Below, one piece after another: positions 26,583 through 34,837 of a DNA stretch of 64,000 nucleotides. The number at the start of each line of letters is the position of its first letter. Within the stretch, counting starts at the first letter, position 1. A program made the position numbers and the translations under genes. This DNA is from CAZTDU01 sp050248795 (GTDB lineage Bacteria > Pseudomonadota > Gammaproteobacteria > Burkholderiales > SG8-39): positions 1 through 64,000 of the forward strand of contig JBFWRS010000006.1 of assembly GCA_050248795.1 (NCBI GenBank), given 5' to 3'. The notes beneath the pieces are model-generated. The model was not told the DNA's origin, searched no databases, and was given only the letters and a program-made list of their open reading frames with translations.

Positions 26583-29500
26583 CTAGGTCGCAGCCGCGAG
26601 CACGGCGGCAGGATCGTAGGCGAGGTTGGGCGCGAGCCACCGCTCGGCCTCCGTGACGCTGAGCTTCGCCCGCCGCGCGTAGTCCTCGACCTGGTCGCGC
26701 CCTATCTTGCCGACGGCGAAGTAGCTCGACTCCGGATGCGAGAAGTAAAAGCCCGAGACCGACGAGGCAGGCAGCATGGCGTACGACTCGGTCAGTTCGA
26801 TGCCCGCGTTCGACTCCGCATCCAGCAGGCGGAATAGCGCCGCCTTCGGCAGGTGGTCCGGGCACGCGGGGTAGCCGGGCGCCGGGCGGATGCCGCGATA
26901 GTCTTCGGCGATGAGCTGCGCCGGGTCCAGGCGCTCGTCCGGCGCATAGCCCCAGTATTCGCGGCGCACCCGCTCGTGCAGGCGCTCGGCGAACGCCTCG
27001 GCGAGCCGGTCTGCGAGCGACTTCAGCATGATCGCGTTGTAGTCGTCGTGGTTCGCCTCGTACGCCGCGACGCGGGCGTCGATGCCCCCGGCAGTGACCG
27101 CGAATGCGCCGACGTAGTCCAGCACGCCGGACTCCTTCGGCGCGACGAAATCGGCCAGGCACAGGTTCGCCCGTCCGCTTGGCTTGTGGTTCTGCTGGCG
27201 CAGGTTGTGCCAGGTCGCGAGCACTTCGCGCCGCTCCTCGTCCCGGTAGATCTCGATATCGTCGTGCTGCACGCTGGCCGCAGGAAACAGGCCCAGCACG
27301 CCGCTTGCGGTGATCCACTTTTCCCGCACGATGCGATCCAGCATTGCCTGTGCTTCCTCGAAGAGCTTTCGCGCCGCTTCGCCGACCACCGGGTCCTGCA
27401 GGATCTTCGGATAAGGCCCGGAAAGCTCCCAGGTCTGGAAGAACGGCGTCCAGTCGATGTACGGAACCAGCTCCGCGAGCGGGTAGTCGCGCAGCACGGT
27501 GATGCCAGGCTTGGCCGGACGCGGCGGCCGGTACTGGCGCCAGTCGGTCTTCAGGCCCAGGCGCCTCGCCTCCGCGATAGGGTGCAAGGGACTCGCGCCC
27601 TTCTTGTTGCTGTGCTGCAGCCGGATCCTCTCGTAGTCGCTGCGCACGTCAGCGGCGAAAGCGTCGCGATTCTCGTCCGACAGCAGGCTCTGTACCACCG
27701 TGACGCTGCGCGAGGCATCCGGAACATAGACGACGGGGCCGGGGTAGTTCGGCGCGATCTTCACCGCGGTGTGAACGCGGGACGTGGTTGCGCCGCCGAT
27801 GAGCAGAGGTATGGTGAAGCCCTCGCGCGCCATCTCCCTCGCAACGTGGCTCATTTCCTCCAGCGACGGCGTGATCAGCCCGGACAGGCCGATCGCATCC
27901 GCCTTCTCGCTGCGCGCGGTGTCCAGGATTTTCTGGCAGGGCACCATCACGCCGAGGTTCACGACGTCGTAGTTGTTGCACTGAAGCACCACGGCGACGA
28001 TGTTCTTGCCGATGTCGTGCACGTCCCCCTTGACGGTGGCGATGACGACCTTGCCCTTGGCCTGGCCCGCCTGGCCGGTGCGCGCCTTCTCCGCCTCGAT
28101 GTACGGGATGAGATGCGCCACCGCCTGCTTCATGACGCGCGCGGACTTGACCACCTGCGGGAGGAACATCTTGCCGGCACCGAAGAGATCGCCGACGACG
28201 CCCATGCCCGCCATCAGCGGGCCCTCGATGACCTCGATCGGCTGCGCAGCCTTCAACCTCGCCTCTTCGGTGTCCTCGATGATGTGCGCGGTGATGCCAT
28301 TGACCAGCGCGTGCGACAGCCGTTCCTCCACGCTGCCGCTGCGCCAGGCGTCGTCCTCCTTCGCCACCTTGCCTTCCGACTTGACCGTATTGGCGAACTC
28401 CACCAGGCGCTCGGTCGCGTCCGGACGGCGGTTGAAGAGCACGTCCTCGACGCGCTCGCGCAACTGTGGCTCGATCTTCTCGTAGACGCCGAGCTGCCCC
28501 GCGTTGACGATGCCCATCGACATGCCGGCCTGCACCGCGTGGTACAGGAACGCCGTGTGCATCGCCTCGCGCACCGGGTCGTTGCCGCGGAACGAGAAGG
28601 AGAGGTTCGACAGGCCGCCGGAGATCTTCACGTGCGGCAGGTTTGCGCGCGCCCACTTCGTCGCCTCGATGTAGTCGATCGCGTAGTTCGCGTGTTCTTC
28701 CAGGCCGGTCGCCACGGCGAAGATGTTCGGGTCGAAAATGATGTCCTCGGCGGGAAATCCGGCCTGCTCGGTCAGCAGCCGGTAGGCCCGCGCCAGGATC
28801 TCCTTCCGGCGCTCCAGCGTATCCGCCTGGCCCTGCTCGTCGAAGGCCATCACCACCACCGCGGCGCCGTACATCCGGCACAGGCGCGCCTGCCGCAGGA
28901 ACTCGGCTTCGCCCTCCTTCATGCTGATCGAATTGACGATGCCCTTGCCCTGGATGCACTTCAGGCCGGCCTCGATGACGCTCCACCTCGAGCTGTCGAT
29001 CATGACCGGCACGCGCGAGATATCCGGTTCGCTTGCGACCAGGTTCAGGAAAGTGACCATTGCGAGCTCGGAATCGAGCATCGCCTCGTCCATGTTGATG
29101 TCGATGATCTGCGCGCCGTTCTCGACCTGCTGCCGCGCCACGACCAGCGCCTCGGCATAGTTGCCAGCGAGGATCAGGCGCGCAAAGGCCTTCGAGCCGG
29201 TAACATTGGTGCGCTCGCCGACGTTGACGAAGAGCGTGTCGTCGCCGATGTTCAGCGGCTCCAGCCCCGCGAGCCGCAGCATCACCGGGCGCGCGGGGAC
29301 CTGGCGCGGCGGCACGCCGGCCACCGCCTGCGCGATGGCGCGGATATGCTCGGGCGCGGTGCCGCAGCAGCCGCCGGCGATGTTCAGCCAGCCGTTCCTA
29401 GCCCACTCGCCCATCTGGCCGGCCATGGATTCCGGCGTGTCGTCATATTCGCCGAACGCGTTCGGCAGGCCCGCGTTCGGGTGGCACGAGGTGCGCGTGC

Positions 29501-30302
29501 CCGCGACCCTGGAAAGCTCCTCCACGTACGGGCGAAGCTCCCGCGCGCCCAGCGCGCAGTTCAATCCGATCGCCAGCGGCCGCGCATGCGACACGGAGTT
29601 CACGAAAGCTTCGGTGACCTGCCCGGAAAGCGTGCGACCCGAGGCGTCGGTGATGGTGCCGGAGACGATCAGCGGCAGGCGCATGCCGCGCGCGTCGAAC
29701 TCGGTCTCGATCGCGAACAACGCCGCCTTGCAGTTCAGCGTGTCGAACACCGTCTCGACCAGCACGAGGTCTATGCCGCCCTCGATAAGGCCGTCCAGCG
29801 CCTCTCGATACGCCGCCACCAGCGCGTCGAAGTTGACGTTGCGGAACCCGGGATCGTTCACGTCCGGCGAAATCGACGCCGTCTTCGACGTCGGCCCGAG
29901 CACACCGGCGACGAAACACGTGCGCGATGGATCCTTTTGTTCCTGCGCTCGCGCGGCTTGCGTGGCGAGGCGCGCGGCTGCGACGTTGAGCTCCCGCGCG
30001 AGGCCCTCCATGCCGTAGTCCGCCATCGAGATCGAGGTGGAATTGAAGGTGTTCGTCTCGATGATGTCCGCGCCTGCCTCGAGGTACTCGGCGTGCAGGC
30101 GCATGATGAGTTCCGGTTGGGTCAGCACCAGCAGGTCGTTATTGCCTCGCAGGTCGCTGGGCCAGTCGCGAAAGCGCTCACCGCGGAACTGGGCCTCGGT
30201 GAGCTTCTCGCGCTGGATCATCGTGCCCATGGCGCCGTCGAGGACGAGAATCCTCTCGGCGAGCAGTGCTTCAAGCTTGTTGGCGTGTGGTCGTGTATGC
30301 AT
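26583..30302 (-). CDS. metH: cobalamin-dependent methionine synthase
   Basis: Transfers the methyl group of 5-methyltetrahydrofolate to homocysteine through cob(I)alamin. The 1239-residue protein has all four modules. The homocysteine domain starts LDGAMGTMIQ and has zinc-ligand cysteines in LNCALG and in GGCCGT near residue 314. The folate domain begins near 350 (GERTNVTGS). The cobalamin cap and Rossmann domain have the DVHDIGKN motif, including the axial histidine, near 762. The C-terminal reactivation domain (about 900-1239) contains RPAPGYPACPDH. The ATG at 30302 is 11 bases after an intrinsic terminator in the leader, so expression may be controlled by premature termination. Confidence 0.98.
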   Translation of the reverse strand: MHTRPHANKLEALLAERILVLDGAMGTMIQREKLTEAQFRGERFRDWPSDLRGNNDLLVLTQPELIMRLHAEYLEAGADIIETNTFNSTSISMADYGMEGLARELNVAAARLATQAARAQEQKDPSRTCFVAGVLGPTSKTASISPDVNDPGFRNVNFDALVAAYREALDGLIEGGIDLVLVETVFDTLNCKAALFAIETEFDARGMRLPLIVSGTITDASGRTLSGQVTEAFVNSVSHARPLAIGLNCALGARELRPYVEELSRVAGTRTSCHPNAGLPNAFGEYDDTPESMAGQMGEWARNGWLNIAGGCCGTAPEHIRAIAQAVAGVPPRQVPARPVMLRLAGLEPLNIGDDTLFVNVGERTNVTGSKAFARLILAGNYAEALVVARQQVENGAQIIDINMDEAMLDSELAMVTFLNLVASEPDISRVPVMIDSSRWSVIEAGLKCIQGKGIVNSISMKEGEAEFLRQARLCRMYGAAVVVMAFDEQGQADTLERRKEILARAYRLLTEQAGFPAEDIIFDPNIFAVATGLEEHANYAIDYIEATKWARANLPHVKISGGLSNLSFSFRGNDPVREAMHTAFLYHAVQAGMSMGIVNAGQLGVYEKIEPQLRERVEDVLFNRRPDATERLVEFANTVKSEGKVAKEDDAWRSGSVEERLSHALVNGITAHIIEDTEEARLKAAQPIEVIEGPLMAGMGVVGDLFGAGKMFLPQVVKSARVMKQAVAHLIPYIEAEKARTGQAGQAKGKVVIATVKGDVHDIGKNIVAVVLQCNNYDVVNLGVMVPCQKILDTARSEKADAIGLSGLITPSLEEMSHVAREMAREGFTIPLLIGGATTSRVHTAVKIAPNYPGPVVYVPDASRSVTVVQSLLSDENRDAFAADVRSDYERIRLQHSNKKGASPLHPIAEARRLGLKTDWRQYRPPRPAKPGITVLRDYPLAELVPYIDWTPFFQTWELSGPYPKILQDPVVGEAARKLFEEAQAMLDRIVREKWITASGVLGLFPAASVQHDDIEIYRDEERREVLATWHNLRQQNHKPSGRANLCLADFVAPKESGVLDYVGAFAVTAGGIDARVAAYEANHDDYNAIMLKSLADRLAEAFAERLHERVRREYWGYAPDERLDPAQLIAEDYRGIRPAPGYPACPDHLPKAALFRLLDAESNAGIELTESYAMLPASSVSGFYFSHPESSYFAVGKIGRDQVEDYARRAKLSVTEAERWLAPNLAYDPAAVLAAAT

Positions 30303-30310
30303 GCAGAAAA

Positions 30311-30347
30311 TGAAAAAGCCCGTTCAGCTCTCGCCAGAAACGGGCTT
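30311..30347 (-). terminator. intrinsic terminator in the metH leader
   Basis: On the minus strand AAGCCCGTT (30347-30339) pairs with AACGGGCTT (30324-30316), nine perfect base pairs around a 14-base loop, followed by TTTCA. No other minus-strand gene lies upstream, so its only evident target is metH itself. A leader segment at 30418-30425 is complementary to the loop and the 3' stem and could act as antiterminator. Confidence 0.75.
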
Positions 30348-30392
30348 CGGTGCACGTCTCTTTAGCAGCATTTTTTTTCCCGGCGGCTTCAT
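30324..30392 (-). other. possible leader peptide reading frame upstream of metH
   Basis: A 22-codon frame, MKPPGKKMLLKRRAPKPVSG and then ES, ends with TGA inside the terminator loop. An internal ATG at 30371 has a GGGA before it. The frame is short and not methionine-rich, and there is no strong ribosome-binding site at the first ATG, so translation is uncertain. Confidence 0.25.
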
Positions 30393-30447
30393 GCCGACGC
30401 GTCGGTGGGCGCCCGCAAGCTGAACCTCAAATCGGCGCCGAGTTCGC

Positions 30448-30476
30448 ATTCTCCGGAAAATGTCCCTTGTTGTCAA
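30448..30476 (-). promoter_or_regulatory. sigma-70 promoter of metH
   Basis: The minus strand carries TTGACA (30476-30471), a 17-base spacer and GAGAAT (30453-30448). Transcription would start near 30440, giving a leader of about 138 bases that contains the putative antiterminator and the terminator. Confidence 0.6.
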
Positions 30477-30487
30477 ATGCTTGCAGC

Positions 30488-30493
30488 TATAAT
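30488..30493 (+). promoter_or_regulatory. -10 element of the rhodanese-thioesterase operon
   Basis: A perfect TATAAT, 22 bases before the rhodanese ATG. A TTGTTG at 30467-30472 could serve as -35 with a short 15-base spacer. This promoter overlaps the divergent metH promoter. Confidence 0.55.
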
Positions 30494-30515
30494 CGGCCGC
30501 GGAGAGGCACCCTTC

Positions 30516-30911
30516 ATGGATCATCTGGAACCCAAAGCTGCGGCGGAATTCCTCAGGACCAATGCCGAGGCCCTGTTCATCGACTGTCGCAGCGAAATGG
30601 AATACCTGTTCGTCGGCCATCCGGTGGGCGCGCTGCACGTGGCGTGGAACGACGGCCCCGACTGGGACGTGAATCCGCATTTTGTCGGGCAGGTGAAGAA
30701 GCTCGCCGGGACCAACCACACCCGCCGTCCCATCGTGCTGATCTGCCGCAGCGGCAATCGTTCGCAGGAGGCCGGCGAAGCGCTCGAGCGCGCCGGCTTC
30801 ACGAAGGTCTACAACGTGATCCACGGCTTCGAGGGCGAGCTGAACGACGCGCATCAGCGCAATTCGATCGCCGGCTGGCGCCACGACGGCCTGCCCTGGG
30901 AACAGTGCTGA
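30516..30911 (+). CDS. rhodanese-like domain protein
   Basis: A single-domain sulfurtransferase-type protein of 131 residues. The active-site loop CRSGNRS (near residue 88, in VLICRSGNRSQEAG) has the catalytic cysteine that would carry a persulfide. Other rhodanese landmarks are FIDCRSEMEY and AGFTKVYNVIHGFEG. The substrate is unknown. The start is ATG 30516 with GGAGAGG eight bases upstream. Its stop overlaps the thioesterase start by one base (TGATG), and the two share the promoter at 30488. Confidence 0.9.
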   Translation: MDHLEPKAAAEFLRTNAEALFIDCRSEMEYLFVGHPVGALHVAWNDGPDWDVNPHFVGQVKKLAGTNHTRRPIVLICRSGNRSQEAGEALERAGFTKVYNVIHGFEGELNDAHQRNSIAGWRHDGLPWEQC

Positions 30912-31345
30912 TGGATGCGCCCGGCTTCGACTCGGTGGTCGGACGCTTCGCCTGCGAAGTACAGTGGGGCAACTGCGATCCCGCAGGCATCATTTTCTAT
31001 CCTACCTACTACCAGTGGTTCGACGCTGCGACCTGGGCGTTCTTCGCGCGCATGGGCTACACCGCGAAGCGCATGCGAGCCGAGCACCGCGCCATGCCGT
31101 TGGTGTCCGCCGAATGCCAGTTCCGCCATCCGGCGGAGCAGAGCGACCGCTGCGAGGTGCGCTCGCGCATCGCGCGCTGGGGCGGGAAGTCCTTCGTCGT
31201 CGCGCACGAGGTGGTTCGCGACGACGACAGGCTGCTCGCGTCGGGCTCCGAGACGCGCGTCTGGGGCGTGCACGTCGCCGGGCCCGGCTCCGCCATGAGG
31301 GGCGAAACCATTCCCGATGCGCTGAAGGCGCTGTTCCGCGCCTAG
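30911..31345 (+). CDS. acyl-CoA thioesterase, 4-hydroxybenzoyl-CoA thioesterase-like
   Basis: A 144-residue hot-dog-fold protein. The segment VQWGNCDPAGIIFYPTYYQW matches the 4-hydroxybenzoyl-CoA thioesterase family, with the catalytic aspartate in NCDPAGI (residue about 24). It would hydrolyse an aromatic or acyl-CoA thioester in the cytoplasm. Location beside protocatechuate dioxygenase and a benzoate-CoA-ligase-like gene fits an aromatic acyl-CoA, but YbgC/Tol-Pal-type thioesterases look similar and the substrate is not proven. Its stop shares a CTAG with the convergent pcaG stop. Confidence 0.75.
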   Translation: MDAPGFDSVVGRFACEVQWGNCDPAGIIFYPTYYQWFDAATWAFFARMGYTAKRMRAEHRAMPLVSAECQFRHPAEQSDRCEVRSRIARWGGKSFVVAHEVVRDDDRLLASGSETRVWGVHVAGPGSAMRGETIPDALKALFRA

Positions 31346-31911
31346 AGCTCGAAGAAGACCGTTTCGTCCTTGCCCTGCAGGATGACGTCCCACCGCAGCA
31401 CGCCGGGCTTGCCCGCCACGGGTTTCGCGACGAGCGTGTCGCGGCGCTTTGCGGGGACGAGCGCGAGCACGGCATCCTCGCCGTTGGCCGCGTCGCCGGG
31501 GAAGTAGATGCGCGACACCAGCTGCTTCAGCTGCCCGCGCATGAAGATGTTCACCGCGATGTGCGGCGCCTGCAGCCTGCCGTCCGCGCCGGGCACGCGG
31601 CCGGGCTTGATGCTCGTGAACCGGTAGCGGCCCTCGTCGTCGGTGGCGACGCGGCCAAAGCCGCGGAAGCCCTTCTCGACCGGTTTTTCCTGCGTGTCCT
31701 CGGGACTCGCGTACTTGCCGTGCGCGTTCGCCTGCCAGAGCTCCAGCAGCGCGTCGTTCACCGGCTTGCCGTCGCCATCGAGCACGCAACCCTCGATCGT
31801 CACCGGCTCGCCGGAAACGCCCGGGCCGGCAAGCTTGTCGATGATCAGCCAGGTAAGGCCGATGTGCAGGTACGGGCCTACCGTCTGCGAGGTCGTCATC
31901 TGCAGGCTCAT
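31342..31911 (-). CDS. pcaG: protocatechuate 3,4-dioxygenase alpha subunit
   Basis: With PcaH it cleaves protocatechuate to 3-carboxy-cis,cis-muconate. The 189-residue protein starts MSLQMTTSQTVGPYLHIGLT (the TxSQTxGPY motif of alpha subunits). It continues with the intradiol dioxygenase core: ALLELWQANAHGKY, FRGFGRVATDDEGRYRF and PHIAVNIFMRG. As in known alpha subunits, the metal-ligand histidines found in the beta subunit are not conserved. It follows pcaH by one base. Confidence 0.93.
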   Translation of the reverse strand: MSLQMTTSQTVGPYLHIGLTWLIIDKLAGPGVSGEPVTIEGCVLDGDGKPVNDALLELWQANAHGKYASPEDTQEKPVEKGFRGFGRVATDDEGRYRFTSIKPGRVPGADGRLQAPHIAVNIFMRGQLKQLVSRIYFPGDAANGEDAVLALVPAKRRDTLVAKPVAGKPGVLRWDVILQGKDETVFFEL

Positions 31912-31912
31912 G

Positions 31913-32617
31913 TCACTTCTCCATCGGCGTGGCGTCGCGGCCGCGCAGGATGATGTCGAAGCGGTAGCCGAGCGCGATCTCGGGAATCGTCGTCTCCCAG
32001 TCGAGCGCGCAGATCAGGCGCTGGCGCGCCTTCTCGTCCGGCACGCAGTTGAACATCGGGTCGTAGGGCAGCAGCGGATCGCCCGGGAAGTACATCTGCG
32101 TCACCAGCCGGGTGGCGAACGCCGCCCCGAACAGCGAAAAGTGGATGTGCGCGGGCCGCCAGGCGTTGTAGTGGTTGCGCCATGGGTATTCTCCGGGCCG
32201 GATGGTGACGAAGCGGTAGTGGCCGTGTTCGTCGGTAAGCGCGCGGCCGGCGCCGGTGAAGTTCGGATCCATGGGCGCGTCGTGCTGGTCGACGCGGTGC
32301 GGATAGCGCCCGGCGGAGTTCGCCTGCCAGAGCTCCACCAGCGTGTGCGGCACCGGCCTGCCGTTCTCGTCGAGCACGCGGCCGCTGACGATGATGCGTT
32401 CGCCGATCGGCTCGCCGGCATGCTGGCGGGTGAGGTCGGCGTCGCCCGGCTTCACCTCGTCGTAGCCGAAGACCGGACCGGTCACTTCCGACAGCGACTG
32501 CGGCAGCAGCACCAGCGGCTGCGTCGGCGCGCGCTTCACCGTCGACGCGTACATGGGAAACAGGTAGTCCGGCTGCGTGCCGGCGAACGGCTTGCGATAG
32601 CTGGCGATGCGGCTCAA
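31913..32617 (-). CDS. pcaH: protocatechuate 3,4-dioxygenase beta subunit
   Basis: Catalytic iron-bearing subunit of the intradiol dioxygenase. The 234-residue protein includes HTLVELWQANSAGRYPHRVD, with a candidate tyrosine ligand. It also has YPWRNHYNAWRPAHIHFSLF, with the second tyrosine and the His-x-His iron ligands. The start is a TTG at 32617 (MSRIASYRKP) with AAGGAA eight bases before it. It is upstream of pcaG on the same strand and 16 bases after a fumarylpyruvate-hydrolase-like gene. No pcaB, pcaC, pcaD or pobA is in the window. Confidence 0.93.
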   Translation of the reverse strand: MSRIASYRKPFAGTQPDYLFPMYASTVKRAPTQPLVLLPQSLSEVTGPVFGYDEVKPGDADLTRQHAGEPIGERIIVSGRVLDENGRPVPHTLVELWQANSAGRYPHRVDQHDAPMDPNFTGAGRALTDEHGHYRFVTIRPGEYPWRNHYNAWRPAHIHFSLFGAAFATRLVTQMYFPGDPLLPYDPMFNCVPDEKARQRLICALDWETTIPEIALGYRFDIILRGRDATPMEK

Positions 32618-32633
32618 GGCATTTTCCTTTCTG

Positions 32634-33326
32634 CTACAGCGCGGGCAGGATTTTCAGCTTCAGCTCGCCCACGCCGTCGACGCCGCAATGCAGCTCGTCA
32701 CCAGGCTGGACCGGGCCGACGCCGGCCGGCGTGCCGGAATAGATGATGTCGCCGGGCTCCAGCGTGTAGTACTGCGACAGGTACTCGATCTGCTCGGGCA
32801 CCGACCAGATCATGTCCGCGAGATCCGCCTTCTGGCGCTGCTTGCCATTCACCGTCAGCCAGATCGCGCCGGTCGTGGGGTGGCCGATCTTGGCTGCCGG
32901 CACCAGCGCGCTGCACGGCGCCGCCTCGTCGAAGTCCTTGCCGAAATCCCACGGTCGGCCCTTGTCCTTGCCGATCTGCTGCAGGTCGCGCCGCGTCATG
33001 TCCTGGCCGACGCCGTAGCCGAATACATGTGCATTGGCGTCCTTGGCCGGAATGCGCCTGCCCTGCCTTCCGATCGCCACTACCATCTCGGTCTCGAAGT
33101 GGAAATTGGCGGTCTTCGCCGGATAGTGGATGTCGGTGCCGGCGGGCACCAGCGCGTGCGCGGACTTGATGAAGAAGAACGGCTGCTCGCGACCATCGCC
33201 GCCCATTTCCTTCTGGTGCTCGACGTAGTTGCGCCCGACGCAGAAGATGCGCCGCACGGGGTAGAGGTCGGCGGAGCCCTCGACTTTCAGCGCGGGAGGA
33301 TTCCACAGTGGTATTGCGTAGGCCAT
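32634..33326 (-). CDS. fumarylacetoacetate hydrolase family protein (fumarylpyruvate hydrolase-like)
   Basis: A 230-residue hydrolase of the FAH family. The catalytic core is visible: FCVGRNYVEHQKEMG, a metal-binding glutamate pair in NFHFETEMVVAIG, YGVGQDMTRRDLQ and GRPWDFGKDFDEAAP, and late IYSGTPAGVGPVQPGD. The WDFGKDFD and MTRRDLQ stretches resemble fumarylpyruvate hydrolases of the gentisate pathway. The family is broad, so the exact substrate is inferred. It lies with pcaGH on one strand, although gentisate and protocatechuate routes are biochemically separate. Confidence 0.85.
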   Translation of the reverse strand: MAYAIPLWNPPALKVEGSADLYPVRRIFCVGRNYVEHQKEMGGDGREQPFFFIKSAHALVPAGTDIHYPAKTANFHFETEMVVAIGRQGRRIPAKDANAHVFGYGVGQDMTRRDLQQIGKDKGRPWDFGKDFDEAAPCSALVPAAKIGHPTTGAIWLTVNGKQRQKADLADMIWSVPEQIEYLSQYYTLEPGDIIYSGTPAGVGPVQPGDELHCGVDGVGELKLKILPAL

Positions 33327-33355
33327 CGCATCGTCTCCGGGTTAGCGACGGCATT

Positions 33356-34807
33356 CTAAACGCTGCCGGCGAACTCCCGTTCGAGCAGTTCGCGCAGGCG
33401 AAAGCGCTGCACTTTGCCGGTCGCCGTGCGCGGCAGTTCGTTCACCACGCGGATCCACTTCGGCCGCTGGTGCCGCGCGAGGCGCGCCTCGCAGGCGGCG
33501 CCGGCACCTGCCTGGGCGGCCTGCGCCTCGCCCCTGGCGGTGACGAAAAGCGCGAGGCGCTCGAAGCCGTCGACGTCGGGCACCGTCACGCACGCCGCGT
33601 CGGCAACGGTGGCCTCGGCCAGGGCGACTTCCTCGACCAGGCCGGGCCTGACCCACTGGCCGGCCACCTTGATGAGTTCGTCCGAGCGTCCCTGGTGCAC
33701 GAAGTTGCCTGCAGCATCCTGCAGGAACATGTCGCGGGTGCAGAACCAGCCGTCGCGGAACTGCTCGCGGGTCTGCTCCGGCCGGTTGGCGTAGCCGAGC
33801 GCCAGCGCGGGATGCCGCAGCCACAGTTCGGCCGGTTCATCCGGCACGCCTTCCAGGCGCGCTTCCACTCCTGCCAGCGGCTGCCCGGTATGCGTGCCGT
33901 CCGAGGTGCCGCGCCGCGTCACCAGGCTTACGCAGTAGGTCTCCGACATGCCGTAGATCGACGCGATCTCGCCACCGGTGACGCCGCGCCAGGCTTCGAT
34001 CACCGACGACGGCAGCCGCTCGCCGGCTGCGGCGTAGTGTTGTACCGATTTGAACGGGGACAGATCGGCGCCAGCCAGCAGCTGGCGGTAGAACGACGGC
34101 ACGCTGAAGAATGCCGTGGGCCGGTGCCTCGCAGCGAGCTCGCAGATGCTGTCGACGCTGGCCCACCCCGGGTGCAGGATTGCCGCCGCCCCCAGCGATA
34201 GCGGCCCGAGTAGTCCGTTCTCGAGTGCGTAGGCGAAGAAGAGCTTGGAGGTGGCCAGCACACGATCCTTGGCATCCATGCCGAATGCTTCGCGCTGCGC
34301 CTGACCCGAGACCAGGATGGCGCGATGCGTGTGGATGATGCCTTTCGGCCGTCCCGTGGTGCCCGAGGAATACAGCCAGAACGCCGCATCATCAGGCAAT
34401 GCGTCATGCGGTTCAGCGCCGGCGCCGGCGCCGGCGAGCTCCGCGACGTCGATTGCGGGCAGCCCCAGAGACCTGGCGAGCGCTGGCTCGGTCACCAACA
34501 GTCGCGCCGCGCTGTCCTCAACCACGTGCTGCAGGTCCGCATCGGCCAGCTTGTTGTTCAGCCCGATCGGAACTACACCGTGCCAGACCGCGCCCAGCCA
34601 GGCCACGGCATAACCCGGCGTGTCGCGCAACAGCAGCAGCACCCGCTCGCCGGGCGCGATGCCAAGCTTTGCGTAGGCGTGCGCCGCGCGGCGCACGCGG
34701 TCGGCGAGTTCAGCGTAAGTGAGCGATTCCTCGCCGCAAATGAGCGCGGTGCGCGCACCATGGCGCGCGAGGGCCTGCCTTCCCAGCAACGATCCGGCGG
34801 CGTTCAT
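33356..34807 (-). CDS. benzoate-CoA ligase family AMP-forming enzyme
   Basis: A 483-residue member of the adenylate-forming superfamily, expected to activate a (hydroxy)benzoate-type acid to its CoA thioester. The P-loop YSSGTTGRPKGI is near residue 170, SIYGMSETY near 288, the hinge region DGWFCTRDMF and SDELIKVAGQWV near 385, and the A10 lysine in LPRTATGKVQR near 465. GTTGRPKGIIHTH and the shape of the C-terminal domain resemble benzoate-CoA ligases. It is a little shorter than many relatives (about 510-530). It lies 29 bases upstream of the FAH gene on the same strand. Confidence 0.85.
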   Translation of the reverse strand: MNAAGSLLGRQALARHGARTALICGEESLTYAELADRVRRAAHAYAKLGIAPGERVLLLLRDTPGYAVAWLGAVWHGVVPIGLNNKLADADLQHVVEDSAARLLVTEPALARSLGLPAIDVAELAGAGAGAEPHDALPDDAAFWLYSSGTTGRPKGIIHTHRAILVSGQAQREAFGMDAKDRVLATSKLFFAYALENGLLGPLSLGAAAILHPGWASVDSICELAARHRPTAFFSVPSFYRQLLAGADLSPFKSVQHYAAAGERLPSSVIEAWRGVTGGEIASIYGMSETYCVSLVTRRGTSDGTHTGQPLAGVEARLEGVPDEPAELWLRHPALALGYANRPEQTREQFRDGWFCTRDMFLQDAAGNFVHQGRSDELIKVAGQWVRPGLVEEVALAEATVADAACVTVPDVDGFERLALFVTARGEAQAAQAGAGAACEARLARHQRPKWIRVVNELPRTATGKVQRFRLRELLEREFAGSV

Positions 34808-34837
34808 GGCGCGTGTCCATGCACCGCAAGCCGCATG

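Noticed and set aside
26853..30365. Open frame of 1170 codons on the plus strand opposite metH
   Set aside because: It is antisense to a complete methionine synthase, is rich in His/Arg/Ala as expected of a GC-rich shadow frame, and shows no recognisable domain.
30303..30440. Known SAH or cobalamin riboswitch upstream of metH
   Set aside because: I looked for the conserved SAH-riboswitch core and the B12-box and saw neither; only a generic terminator and antiterminator arrangement is supported.
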